Shown here in pieces: positions 50,390-61,469 of a stretch of DNA of 64,000 bases. The stretch spans positions 186,001 to 250,000 of the forward strand of contig JABYQU010000012.1 of the NCBI GenBank assembly GCA_022264855.1. Direction: 5' to 3'. The translations under genes were made by a program, and so were the position numbers. Numbering within the stretch: position 1 is the stretch's first letter; every line of letters starts with the position of its first letter. This DNA comes from Lenzites betulinus (lineage: Eukaryota > Basidiomycota > Agaricomycetes > Polyporales > Polyporaceae). The notes under the pieces were generated by a model. The model did no database searches. It had not been told where the DNA came from and saw nothing but the letters and a program-made list of their open reading frames with translations.

Positions 50390-53300
50390 GGGGGAGAGGC
50401 TATAAGGGCGCGGAGTGGCGGTCTGGGCTGGAGGGAGCGGGAGGACGGATCGCCTGCCGAAAGAGGCTTAAGAGCCGATGCGTGCAAGACCAGATCGGGC
50501 GCACGCGCACGAGCCAATCGCAGCCCCACAATGCGCTCTCTGCGTTTTCAGGAACGGCCGGCGGATGTGATCGGCTCTCGAGCCTTTATGAATCCGGATC
50601 CCGTCTGGGGAGGTATGCGCCGGCTCAGCTGTGGGCCCGCGGGCACAATGGGCAGCGCGCGCTGGGGGCGGGCCGTGCGGTCGGCGGGGGCGGGCGAAGA
50701 CGGGCGAGGGAGGCTTGGAATGGAATGGGACGTGGGGGTTCGTAAGGGTCGTTAGAACGTTCTTGGCAGAAATAGGAAAAAGGCCAGGCGGGCAAAGACG
50801 CGCTGGGGCGGCTCGGGGCACGGAAGAGAGGATCGGCGGGCTGTGCAGCGGGGAGCGATGCGCGGGGAGGTGCTGGGGCAGCGCACACAGGCCGGGGGAG
50901 AAGTCGACGGTGGTGGGTGGGACGTGGACGCCGGGCTGCGCCCGCTGGCAGCCTGGCTGATGTGGAAGGGCGAAAGAGGGCGGAGAAGGGGAAGGGGTCG
51001 TCAAACGTCGTTACGGGCAGAGGTCAAGAGGCGGAGGTCAACATGGGAGGCACTGCCCTGGGCGTCGGGCTATGTTCTGGCTCGCGCGCATTGCCACCGA
51101 GCCGGGTGTGGGCTTGTTGTCCCGCCAAACTCTCCCCGGGCGCCCGTCCCGTCCGCCGCGCGCTCCCACGGCCCACGCCTCTCGCGCTCCCTCGGCCCTC
51201 TCCTCCTCCCAGTCTGCCAGTGCCAGTACTTGCCAGTCGCCGCCCGCCCTGCCCCGTCCGCAGCCTCGCTCGCGCCTGCCCAGCCGCGCCCGCCGTCTCC
51301 GCCGTCTCCGCCGTCCCCGCCCCACACACCGCCCCGCGCCCTTATCGGCCAGAGCCCGAGCAGCGCAGCCCATGTGGACGGCTGAGCCCGGCGGCTGACC
51401 TCCATATCCTGCGCGATCTGCACAGATCTAAGCTTTCGCCCTCGACGCTGCCTGCGCGATCTCCGATCCGCATCGAATTCAGCGCGCCATCCCGCTTCTG
51501 GCCGACTCGCCCCGGCCCTCCCACGCCGAGCCTCTCCCCGACCGAGTCCCTCCCCGCTCTCTCCTCCCCCGGCAGCCATGACGACAGCGCTTACGCTCGC
51601 CAAGTTCGCCTTCCCCGGGACGTACGCGTGAATGCTAATGAAGCCCCCGCCGCAGACGCGTCCGCAGCGCGCGTCCGAACTCAATATCAAGCTCCAAGCT
51701 CAAGCATATGCGTATGCATCACAGCGCGCACGTAATACAGCGTATGTCTGCCCGTGTTTCGCCATATGGGCCCGCCGCGCACCGAACCCGAACGCTGCAC
51801 GTCCCCGGCCCAGAAGCCCCTCACGCCTGATCCGCCCCCCAGCCATGGCCAGCTCCCCATCAGCGCGGGCCCATCGATCCCCGCGCGGTGCAGGGCGCGC
51901 GGGGGCAGCGTCCCTCCCGCGTGCCGTATTACGCGCGCGTCGTGCTTCAGACTCGCGCGCAGGACGCTTCACGCTTCACGCTCGCTTGCTTCTCGCACCC
52001 CGACTAGTGCACTGCTGCTTCAGCTTCAGCTTCACCGTCACCGTCACCGCACATCTGTCTGCAGAAGCTCCACCCTGCGCGCCCTGGGTCCGTCCGTCTG
52101 CCCCGGGATCGCGGCCTGCGAACCTGCGAAGAGTCCGTACGCGTACCTAGCCTGCTGGGCTGCTGGGCTCTTGGGCTGCTGCACTATAGCCTACGCGAAG
52201 CACCCCCGGGTGCTGTTGCACCCGCCATTGGGCCACGCCGCGCACTCGAGGCCCGGGCTTCAGCTTCAGAATCCCATACAGTGGGTGAGTGCGTGCTTGC
52301 GTTCACGCCTTGGCCCGCGCTGCGCGTTGCGCTTGCGCCTTGGTTCGTGCGCCTTGGCCGGTGGCCCTTGGCTGGGAGGCCGAGCACCCCAAAGACGTCT
52401 GCCCCAGATCCACCGATCACCTCGTCTTTCTCCTTCTGCGGGTGCTACCCTCCCCTTGCGCTGCCTTTGATCGATGATTGTTCTCTGCGCCATGGCGTGA
52501 GCGGGGAACAAGAGACGAAGGACAATGCGGTGGAGCCTGGCCGTTTCGCTATTCAGGTTTGGATGCGCAGACGGGCTCGAGCGCGAGCTCCGGTATCTCT
52601 GCAGTTCTGTTCTGCAGCTCTGCAACGGGCGTGTGGCGCACGGCGTCATTGCACGCCGCGCGCGAACGATCGCTGGCGCTGCGGTGCTTGTGCCGCTTCG
52701 CTCAATGCAGCACGTCCGTGGCGACCGTGGGTGTGCCGCACGCCGTCGAACAAAAGGACACTTTTGTAGGACACGTATCTGGCAACGAGTGAGTGCAGAC
52801 ATCCTGTGCCGGAATCTTGGAGGGCTCTTTTTTGCTCGGTAGTAGATGTCGATGAGTGCTATCGTGCGCGGCAGCCTTCCTTCGCCGCGGTGCCGCGCGC
52901 ACGCACACTCCCCGGAGACGCCCATTAGCCTCTGCGTTCTGAGCTCTAGATGCACGATGCACCGTGGGTGTTCTTCGGACGGGGCGCCGCGTTTGTATTG
53001 TATCAATGTATGCGGCGAACCCGGCGGGAGATGAGCATGACGACGGTGCTGCCGTCATCATGCTGGTGGTGGTGGCATGGTGGTATTGAATGGTATTGAA
53101 TGCTACTGAATGGGGAAGAGAAGCGAAGTATCCGAGTCTGCGCACAGGCGGGCGAAGCAACTAGCTGCTGCCTTTAGAGCTTACGCTTGGGCTTGGGCTG
53201 CCGTACACGTCGTCAGCGGGCAGACAGGTAAGCCCTCCATTGCAAGCTTTTTCACGCTAGGGCCCGCGCCCGCGCCCGGCGCATCGTGCTATTCCGGACG

Positions 53301-55880
53301 CGCACTAGCCGAGATCGCGCCACGCCACAAAGGCGGGCACGAGGCTAGCGACCTGCACCCCGTCGTAGCGCCAGCAGTCCGACGCGTTCGGCTTCGGGCG
53401 CGGTCCCAAGCACGGGCGGCCCTGCCGCAGCGTGCCGTCCATTCTTCAAGCTCCCCCGCGCGCGCCGGTAGTGGTGGTGGTGGCCCCGCTGGTGGTGGTG
53501 TGGCGGATCTAGCGGCTAGCGCACCGCTTCCCGCTCATTGCTGGGGGCGGGCCCGTGCTGAGCCCTTAGCGCAGACTCGGATGCCATTGACGTTGTACAA
53601 TGGGGCGCGCCGCGGCGGCTACTAGTCGCTGATCGGGACCGCGACCGGTGGCACCGTGCCCTTGGCTTGCCATGGGAGGGAACGGGCCCTCGATCTTCCC
53701 GCGCAGCCGGTTTCTCTCTGGTTCAGGCTCTGGCTCAAGTGGGCTCAGGCTCAAGACCAAGACGAAGGACCACCGCATCCGGACGCGAAGAGAAGACACA
53801 ATTTCAAGTTGCGCGGACGCGGCATGAATGCGAAAATGAATATGAAAACGAAAATGGATATGAAGACGAACTTGGCGAAGATGAACTTGTCCGCAAATGA
53901 AATGGACAATGACGCGTCCCAATGCTCCCACGACGGGAGAGGACTGCGATGAAGGAAGGAGGAAGGAGGAGGGCTCGGCGCGCTGCGCTGCGCGGTTAAC
54001 GGGGACCTCCCGCGCGACCCTGCCGGGGAGGTACGCCATGCCATGGCGGCTGCCCACGCCATGGATACGGATACGGAGCGCGGCTGCGGTGTGCGGCTCA
54101 ACATGCGATGTGCGGTTCAATTTCCCGCCCGTCAAGCTTCTCCAAACTTCTGCGACATACCCGGTTCGCCTGGGGCACTGGGCACGCACGCCGCTCAGGC
54201 TCCTGGCAGCAGCGCGCACGGAGTGCCGCTGGGTTTGCGAATCCAAGTTGCAAGCTGGGGTGCACGCAACTTCCGGGCTTCCAGGCTTCCAGGCTTCCAG
54301 CGGTAAGCCTCGGACATTCCTCGCGGAGCGCGGGTTGCGTTGCAGTCGTGTAGCGGGCGGCCGGACCGAGATGGGTGCGCGATGTGTAGATGTATAGTAC
54401 TTGTCGATAGTGATCATGGTAGTGGGCGCGAGAGATCCAGATCGTCGTATGTCAGATTGCATTATATTGTGTCACTACTGCTTAGTGTACGGGATATGAT
54501 GGAATATAATTGAGCAACTATGACACGCGACGTACGGTCCGTGCACAAACTGGCCGCACTCCCAGATCCGAACAATTCACCGCTCCGAGGTCGACGACGT
54601 ACCACCACGACCGTGACACACCTCTACGACCACCATCAACCCAACGCACGCCCAGATCGCAAACCCACGACATACGCGGCGCCGGCAACACAGCCCTCTC
54701 AACTCCACCGCACGAGCAACACAGGCCCGGACACCCGGCTGCGCGCGGCAAACACGCTGCGAGCCACGCAGGAGCCTCGTAGCCTGCAGGCACTGGCAGC
54801 GTCCTGTGATCGGGGCTCCCGTATCATATATCAGCGCATGCCCTCGGGCTCCCGTTAGCACCACTCAGTAACACACAGATCTCGACCGAGCGGCCCGCAA
54901 GCGGGCGAGCGGGTCCCGTCGGAGGATGGATGGGCGCGCGGATGTCGTGCGTATACGGCCGTGCTGGTGCGCCGCGCGATGTGAGTGGTGAGTCGGGGTT
55001 ACTTGCGAATGCTAGTGGGAACCTGGCCAGGTCTTGGCTGTATGTCGGATTTGATCTAGATGCCGGTATTCAGTGTTCGGCGCGGAAACGAGAGGCCCGG
55101 GTGTGCGTGGACGAACTTTTGGATCACCGCTGCTTCCTGGCTTTGATTGCGATGGGTCATAATGGGCCTAGGCAGTAGGCTGCAGAACGTGCGTGGGCGG
55201 AATTGTTCAAACGACACAGTCGGGATGCGAAGAGACGCAGCTGAGGATTCGACGAGTAGCTCCCGAACTCTGCATTCAATGTCAAAGGTTTGACAGAACT
55301 TGCCAGAAGCGGGAAGTATGCACGAAGCACGACGTGAAAAGACATTGACCCAGCAAGTGGACAAAACTCAGACCAGCACCGCAAAGCACACCATCGCGTC
55401 AACCACGACAAATCCCGAACGAGGACACACAAGGGAGCGTCCACGTATGGAAGCGCGCCCTCCGCTTCGGGCGGCCAGATGCTTCGCGGAGTTCCACACA
55501 CGGACAGGGGTGCCCACGAAGCGCGCCCTTCGGGTCGCTGTGGGGGCGTTCGATTTTCGGCAGATTGCCGGGAGAAGGCGAAGCGGCGATGGGCGCGTGT
55601 GGGTGCAGTTGCGCGGCGGGCGTGATTTGAGGCGGCTGAACAGGGGGAGGGTGCTCGTGGAAGGCGGAGGGGCGGGCGCCCCGCAGGGAGGTGGCGGGAG
55701 GGTGCTTCGGATTTGCTATGGCGCACGGAGATGAGGGGAGGGAATTTTGGCGAAGGAAGGCGGGGGTCGTTGAGGGGTTTGTAGCAATGAAGGGTGCTTA
55801 TGGGGAGCGGGGTGGGTTCTACCGGGAAGCTGGGGCACTTCGATTGTGTTCTGATGTGTAGGACGTTCGTACACTAGATA
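50390..55880. other. Second long GC-rich gene-poor tract, upstream of the C2H2 gene
   Basis: About 5.5 kb. Overlapping open frames occur on both strands at once, a sign of high GC rather than coding. I found no conserved domain. There are GGT/TGG runs with a TATTGAATGG repeat at about 53050-53110 and several CG-rich clusters. The 5-prime part adjoining 50390 must contain the C2H2 promoter, and long upstream regulatory regions are usual for developmental regulators. Confidence 0.5.
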
Positions 55881-57030
55881 TCAGCGGACTAGAGCGGCCG
55901 AAAGACTGCTAGAATCGAAGGATTTGGTGAGGAAGTAACGTTTAGAAGGTGGGGCGACTGGGGTAAGGACATCGACAATCTTCTGGGTCGTGCGTCGCAG
56001 CAAAAAATCTGGGTGTATGGTCAGCCATGCCGTATTAGAAGCACTTGACAATAGATTGATAATGTGAAACAGCGTACCAGAATAATGGTTCATAGCATTG
56101 TCAGATCTCTTCGAACGTAATTCGTCAATAAGTCTGTTCTTCGCGAACGCTTCCAGGACCTATTGCGGCTTGATTGCAATATCCGAATCAAATTCTGACT
56201 TCAGGTAGAACTCGAGGCTACGGGACACCCGCTGATGTATTGACGAAGTCCCGAAAGAACGTGTCCGAATGGAAGCCCTGCCCACCGGAGAGACGTCCTT
56301 GCGGTCAATGTTATCGTCCTTTACGTGGCTCGGCAGCTGTGTAGGCAGAACCCCGCGCCATCTACGTTATAGAGGACAAATAAGACGCACCGTTGCACAT
56401 GGCAGCGTACACCACCGCTCTCTTCCGACATGGAAGAGACCTCCCAAAGCCACCGTGACCATCGCATGACTGGTAAATTGTAGATGTGCATCCTAAGACT
56501 CTTCCGCCGATAAAGCGATGACCATATCCGTGCTAGGTCAATGGATCGGCCGGGCGAGGCAGACGCGGACGGAGGTCGAGAGCTGCAGAAGATGACATAA
56601 GTGCGCAGACAGCGATGACATAGCGCATGACGGACCTCCGGCGTCAACGGCGCGATAGACACTTCTGGCCCGTGGGCATGTGATAGGCAGATTTTATTTT
56701 GTGCCCTTGGTGAACTGAGGTGAGTTTCAGCCGCTGCTGTATCAATGTTAACTCATTCCCAGGGCCTTGTCGGTCGGCTGAACGCGAGTATCTGTGGGAC
56801 GTTATCCGACCGGTATGTGAGGCAGATTGACAACCGTGTGCGTCGTTCAGTCCGAGTCTCTGCGTACTTTCCCAAACATGAGTAGACGACAAAGAACGTA
56901 GGTTAGCCAAAATTTGAACCTCACATACGCCTACACAACTACCTTTGATTCCTTTGATTCTCATGCGAGGTCTCGAGAACTCAATTACGTTACCTGCGCT
57001 ACGAACGTCCGGGATACCGTGAGCTAGCAC
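55881..57030 (-). other. Unassigned minus-strand gene fragment, 3-prime exons
   Basis: The last exon (about 55881-56013, stop TGA at 55881) reads FLLRRTTQKIVDVLTPVAPP and ends SFDSSSLSAALVR. It joins upstream to VLEAFAKNRLIDELRSKRSD through a consensus intron. A further upstream exon has LEFYLKSEFDSDIAIKPQ. More minus-strand frames follow up to about 57030, including FHSDTFFRDFVNTSAGVP and LTPEVRHALCHRCLR. I do not recognise the family, and some joins need frame changes, so the gene may be partly decayed. Confidence 0.35.
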
Positions 57031-57632
57031 CGGTGAACGCGCGGGGGATAGATGACAGACTCGTGGCTGGAAATACTATGTGCTCAGACAGCGTGAGCCG
57101 TTCTACATCGTAACAGGTCGCAAGAAGTGAAGGCGGTGAGAACGCACAGAGCATGGTGGGGGTCCCCGAAGTTACTTACTGAACTACACGGGCAGAGCAA
57201 AATCTATGAATTTTCTTAAGAGATCAGACCTTTGAGATACCCCCAGGAATTTGTAAGACGATCACGTTTGGAGGCCCTGGAGACGATCTTAAGAGCGGCC
57301 GATTCTTAAGACCACCTTAAGGTCGGATCGCGAGATCTCGCTATATTTGGCCGAAGCAACGGCCGGGGTTGGGCCGGATTGAGCCGGATTGAGCAGGTTC
57401 CGGGCACTCCCGATGCCTTTGGTGGTCATTTCCATCCGTTGTAGCGCCGGCTGGAATATACTGAACGGGGCAACAAACCATATATTATCTGAACTCATCT
57501 ATGATACATGACTTGTACAAAATGTTTCTATCGACGGGTGCAGACGGCGATGGATAGCGTAAATACTGGGGCGTTGCTAATCACCCTGGCACCCTGTGCT
57601 CATGCATCCAGAGCGTGGGCCTGTCATTGCTC
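57031..57632. other. Spacer left of the LTR element
   Basis: A minus-strand frame containing FSIFQPALQRMEMTTKGIGS lies at about 57300-57480 and could belong to the unassigned gene. CTTAAG occurs several times at 57217-57335 and the decamer CCGGATTGAG is repeated at about 57375-57395. Nothing definite. Confidence 0.35.
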
Positions 57633-57637
57633 ACATT

Positions 57638-57846
57638 TGTAACGGCACGTTACACGTGACTTACTATATTCGGAATCACCTACGATACGCTTCGCTACAC
57701 GCTCGGGTCTCTTCGACGAACCAACGCCAGTACGGCGTCGGCGCTCGCGCGCCCCCCCTCTCGCTTTGCCCTGTACCTCGCCTACGCCCTCGAATACACC
57801 TCGTTCCCGCTCGTTCTCGTCCGGCGCGGGGCATCGGCCCGTTACA
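57638..57846 (+). repeat. Left LTR (209 bp)
   Basis: Begins TGTAACGGCACG and ends GGCCCGTTACA. It is identical to the right LTR except at two C/T positions. Confidence 0.95.
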
Positions 57847-57849
57847 GTT

Positions 57850-57862
57850 TGGTTCGTCCGCA
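57850..57862 (+). other. Candidate primer-binding site
   Basis: TGGTTCGTCCGCA begins three bases after the left LTR. Retroelement primer sites usually begin TGG, complementary to the CCA end of a tRNA. The matching tRNA was not identified. Confidence 0.4.
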
Positions 57863-58720
57863 AACTTGCGAGTTGTCAAGCGTCCAACGCCCTCGCACCC
57901 CCCGGTCTGCCGTCGTTCTTCATGGCGACCATCTCCCGTCTCTTCTGCTTTGTCTTCGTTCTGTTTCTGCAGCCTACGTCGAGCTCTCCGCTCGTTCAGT
58001 CGCGGCCGTAGCCTTTTGGCGCTCGCGCTCGACCATGGCTCGCTGCTCAGCCCCTATCTTGGGGCAGCGAGCTCGCTCCTTCAGCAGTCCTTGCGCCACC
58101 CCCGAAGGCTACTAATGCACTCCATCTCCGTCAGCTTCGCGAGATATCAAGCCCGCAAGGCCCTCGCGCACTCAGTCTGCCGCCGTTCTGTGCGGCGGCC
58201 ATTCTTTTGCTTTCTTCCCTGTCCATCCGATCCCTGGTTGCAGCCTGCGCCGCCGGCTCCCCCTCAACTTAAATCCTTGAGCCAGCGACCGCAGAGGCTC
58301 TTACCCCATTGGACCTGCGCCCTGCCGCTCTCTCGCTGCTCTTCCTCGTGCCGGGCACCCATTCTCCAACTCTCCCCCCTGTCCTTCACCCTTGCATGGC
58401 TCCTCCAACTCGCCGGCTGTCTCGCCACCCATGCCATCGTTCAGGCGCCATCTGAGAGCATGCTGGACGACGTTTGAACCTCGTGCCATTCACGGTGTGA
58501 TTCCTGCTATTTTTTTCTCAATTTCTTCGTTCTTCCGGCCCTATCATCCACATGGCCAACAACCCCACCTCTCCTCGATCACCACACTCGTCCACTCATA
58601 TTCTGGCCCCCCCTCCATCCCCCGATCCTCCATCCCTCTTCCGAATCGCCTCGTATTTCCTCGCCTCAGGCTCCGTCGAGGAAATCCTCGGCGGAAAAAA
58701 GGGGGATAGGTGTAGTGGAG

Positions 58721-58915
58721 ATGGAACCTCGGGAGGACGCGCAGATGGAGCAAGACGACCAGCAAGCGTCCTCAGAGACCTCCGGGACGACTCGCAGAGG
58801 CAGGCCGAAGGGTGCGGAGGACTGCCGGAGCGCAGTCGGTGCGTCCGTGCAGGTTTGTAGCAGATGCGGAGAGCCTCGCATGGGCGCAGGTCTCCCTCCG
58901 TTGCCTCCCTCGTAG
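58721..58915 (+). CDS. Small AT-hook/CxxC frame inside the LTR element
   Basis: A 64-residue frame beginning MEPREDAQMEQDDQQASS. It has an acidic start, an AT-hook-like RRGRPKG core (TTRRGRPKGAEDC) and a CSRCGEP pair of cysteines. This is more protein-like than its surroundings and is the only candidate product of the element. It is not a gag or pol fragment that I recognise, so it may be a captured host segment or noise. Downstream, frame 58952-59431 is Pro-rich and may be a continuation. Confidence 0.35.
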   Translation: MEPREDAQMEQDDQQASSETSGTTRRGRPKGAEDCRSAVGASVQVCSRCGEPRMGAGLPPLPPS

Positions 58916-60308
58916 CCGTCGCAGCGTGCAGCGCGACGAGCTCGTTTCTGGATGCCGCCTCGGGACGAGCGGTATCCAGCTCCATGCATTTTTCAAAAAA
59001 TTTGCGCCTTCAAAATCTTCGTTTTCAAGCCGCGTTTTTCGCACTTTCGACGCTTTGATGCCCATGTCTATCGTTCAAGTCCCCCGGCACACCTCGCCTT
59101 CGACACTCTCCGCACACCTCCCAGCGTCATAGCACCATCTTCCTTGCCGCATACCGGCTCATGTCCGGCTCCTCCCCCTCTTGTCGTTGCTCAGCCGCCG
59201 TCTCCGCCTCTCAACACCCCATCCATTGAGCTCCCCGCCACATTATTCGCCCCCAGTGCACTCTCCCATCCGGTCGTGTGCACCTCGGCCGAGGTCGAAC
59301 CGCACCGACACCCCGCTCTTGGTCTTCGCACCCCGGCAGTGGCCGTTCCGCGTCGACAGCCCTCCGTCTTGTCCCCGCTCACAGGCAGTGGCTACGGTCA
59401 AGTAAGCCCTGGTGCGGCCCTCATCCGTTGATACGGTAAGAGGTGCTCTGACGGCCGATAGCCGAGGGGTAGAGGACGTCTAGGGGTGTGATGAAGGGGA
59501 GTAAGGTCTCGAGCTCCCTAGGTTCGCTGGTAGGCCGGTCCGTATACTGTTCGCGCGCGAGCAGGAGGGGGGTCTCTCGCGCACCGGGTGGGAGCGCGCG
59601 CGGACTCGCGCTGTAGAAGGGGCGCGCGCGGAGGTAAACTCAGTAACGCAACGCGCGCAGGAATAACGCAACGCTCGCAGTCAGCCGCGGGGCTTCGCAA
59701 CGCAGTACGCACGCAGTAAAACGCAGGAGGAACGGAATAGACGCAATATACGCAACTGACGGTACGCTGTCACAGCGGAGAGGTCTCCAGTCGTCCTGCC
59801 TTGAAGGGGAAGCTGTCGCACGTTGAGAAGCGCGAGGGACACGTTCCCAGCAGTTGAGAGAGTGAGGGGTGGATTGTCTGGGGGGTTCGAATGCCCCGAA
59901 ATGACTATGTACAAGAATGCCCGCAGGCAGAATCAAAAACACGTGCTACCACACGGAAGATAAGCGGAAACCGGGCCCGGGATGCCTCGCGCGCCGGGCG
60001 CACTCGCCGCGCGCGATCCGACTCTTCGCGCGCCTCGTGCGCGCGCCACTGATGCGCCCAGCGGACCCGCGCGCGCGAGCAGCTAGGGCAGAGGGCTCGG
60101 GATAGCGACAGGCATCGCGCGCGCCGTGGTGAAGTGCCCCGCGCGCATCTTGACCTTGCGCGCGATGGGCTACGCGCATTGCGCGCGCGACGTAGGGGGT
60201 ACCGAAGTGTGCGGTGGGCTCTGCGCGCGCTGTGGTTGGCGTGCGCGCGCAAGGGTGGAGAAGCAGGGTTTCTGGCCTGGAACGCCTGTGGAGCGTATCA
60301 CCGTCTTC

Positions 60309-60387
60309 GTGAGGCTTCGGTCTCTGTTGACACCCCTGCCTTTCGTGCTCCGCCATGATTCTGGTCGGTGTGAGGCTTCGGTCTCTG
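60309..60387 (+). repeat. 18-bp direct repeat inside the LTR element
   Basis: GTGAGGCTTCGGTCTCTG occurs at 60309-60326 and again at 60370-60387, 61 bp apart. Confidence 0.85.
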
Positions 60388-60771
60388 CTGAAGGCATCCT
60401 CGTCTTGGTCGTTCGGAGCCTGCAGCTCCCCGTTCGACATCTCTGGTCTTGCGGGACATGAGTCCCCTCGACGCCCGCATACGCCTTTGTTGGCATGTGA
60501 GGTCCCCTCCACTTTCGCCTCTTGTATCCTCGACTCTTGCCTTGCCTAGTCCCAGCTAGGTTTATGTCTTGTCCTGCTCTGTCTCACCCCCACATCATCA
60601 CACCCGCCCCCGCTTGTCGCTCAGCCTTGTTTACGGTACCTCGTCCATGCACTACGACATTGCCGCTTTTATCACTTATATTTTGTCATTATTTTTGATT
60701 ATTCATCCTAGTCACTAGCTTCGTCACCCCATAGCTACGTCTCTCGTCGCCCACTCCTCGAGCCGCAGCTT

Positions 60772-60785
60772 GAAGGAGGAGATAG
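60772..60785 (+). other. Polypurine tract of the LTR element
   Basis: GAAGGAGGAGATAG lies directly before the TGTAACGG start of the right LTR, the expected site of plus-strand priming. It contains one T. Confidence 0.75.
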
Positions 60786-60994
60786 TGTAACGGCATGTTA
60801 CACGTGACTTACTATATTCGGAATCACCTATGATACGCTTCGCTACACGCTCGGGTCTCTTCGACGAACCAACGCCAGTACGGCGTCGGCGCTCGCGCGC
60901 CCCCCCTCTCGCTTTGCCCTGTACCTCGCCTACGCCCTCGAATACACCTCGTTCCCGCTCGTTCTCGTCCGGCGCGGGGCATCGGCCCGTTACA
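60786..60994 (+). repeat. Right LTR (209 bp)
   Basis: A copy of the left LTR with T in place of C at two CpG sites (TGTAACGGCATG; CACCTATGATACG). Confidence 0.95.
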
Positions 60995-60999
60995 ACATT

Positions 61000-61219
61000 G
61001 CACACAGTTTCCTAATACTATGGCTTGACGTGAGCATGCCAGCAACCGTCTAACAAGAAAGCGGACACTTACCTGGCTGCGGTGAGGGATTGGCCCCCGC
61101 TGTTGAGCTCGATCCATAGATGCCCTTGCATGTTGATGTTCGCTGTAATCGGTCAATTTCTACTCAGCGAACAAGAATGGACATCGAGAGAGTGAGTACT
61201 TACAGATTTGCAGTGGTAA
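61000..61219 (-). other. Exon-like minus-strand segment between two retroelements
   Basis: On the minus strand, GATTACAG (acceptor) is followed by a 70-nt open segment reading NINMQGHLWIELNSGGQSLT and then GTAAGT (donor), with another GTAAGT upstream at about 61200. This looks like an internal exon of a gene read toward the LTR element. It may belong to the unassigned gene whose 3-prime exons lie at 55.9-57.0 kb. Inference. Confidence 0.3.
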
Positions 61220-61409
61220 TGTAAGAGGGTAGTTATTAAGCGCTCTACCTTATGTAATGTCCGGCGTCTGCCGGCCTGCAGCTTAGTAGAGGCCGCTCGT
61301 TACTCGAGCGACCTCACCTCTCTTCCTCACTCCTGTACTATTGCTTTAGCTTAGAGTTATTATACTCGGTTCTGAGCATCTCGGGCGTGACCTAGGGCGG
61401 TGACTTACA
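61220..61409 (+). repeat. Probable 5-prime LTR of the second element
   Basis: A 190-bp segment that begins TGTAAGAGG and ends GGTGACTTACA, giving 6-bp inverted ends (TGTAAG/CTTACA) like those of an LTR. It lies 60 bp upstream of the gag start, the correct place for a 5-prime LTR. It contains a TATTATACT promoter-like sequence. The partner 3-prime LTR is outside the window, so this is not confirmed. Confidence 0.45.
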
Positions 61410-61469
61410 CTTTTTTGCTCATCCTCAAAGAGTATAGAAACTTGGAAAACCCTCCTGGTGAGTTTTCAT

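Larger units (their letters stand above)
57633..60999 (+). mobile_element. Complete non-autonomous LTR retroelement with target-site duplication
   Basis: Two direct 209-bp LTRs (57638-57846 and 60786-60994) flank about 2.94 kb. They differ at only two sites, both C in the left copy and T in the right copy within CpG. Each LTR starts TGTAACGG and ends CCGTTACA, an inverted 8-bp terminus. The pentamer ACATT precedes the left LTR (57633-57637) and follows the right LTR (60995-60999), a perfect 5-bp target-site duplication. A polypurine tract lies just before the right LTR and a TGG primer-site candidate just after the left one. The interior has no reverse transcriptase, integrase, protease or gag motif, so it must have been mobilised in trans. 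Orientation follows from PPT and primer-site placement. The two-site divergence implies recent insertion. Confidence 0.9.

Noticed and set aside
51579..51632. 17-codon frame MTTALTLAKFAFPGTYA with a good start context
   Set aside because: Too short to support; it lacks a CaaX end, so it is not a mating-pheromone precursor.
59870..59905. GGTTCGAATGCCCC resembling a tRNA T-arm inside the LTR element
   Set aside because: The remaining tRNA arms are absent.
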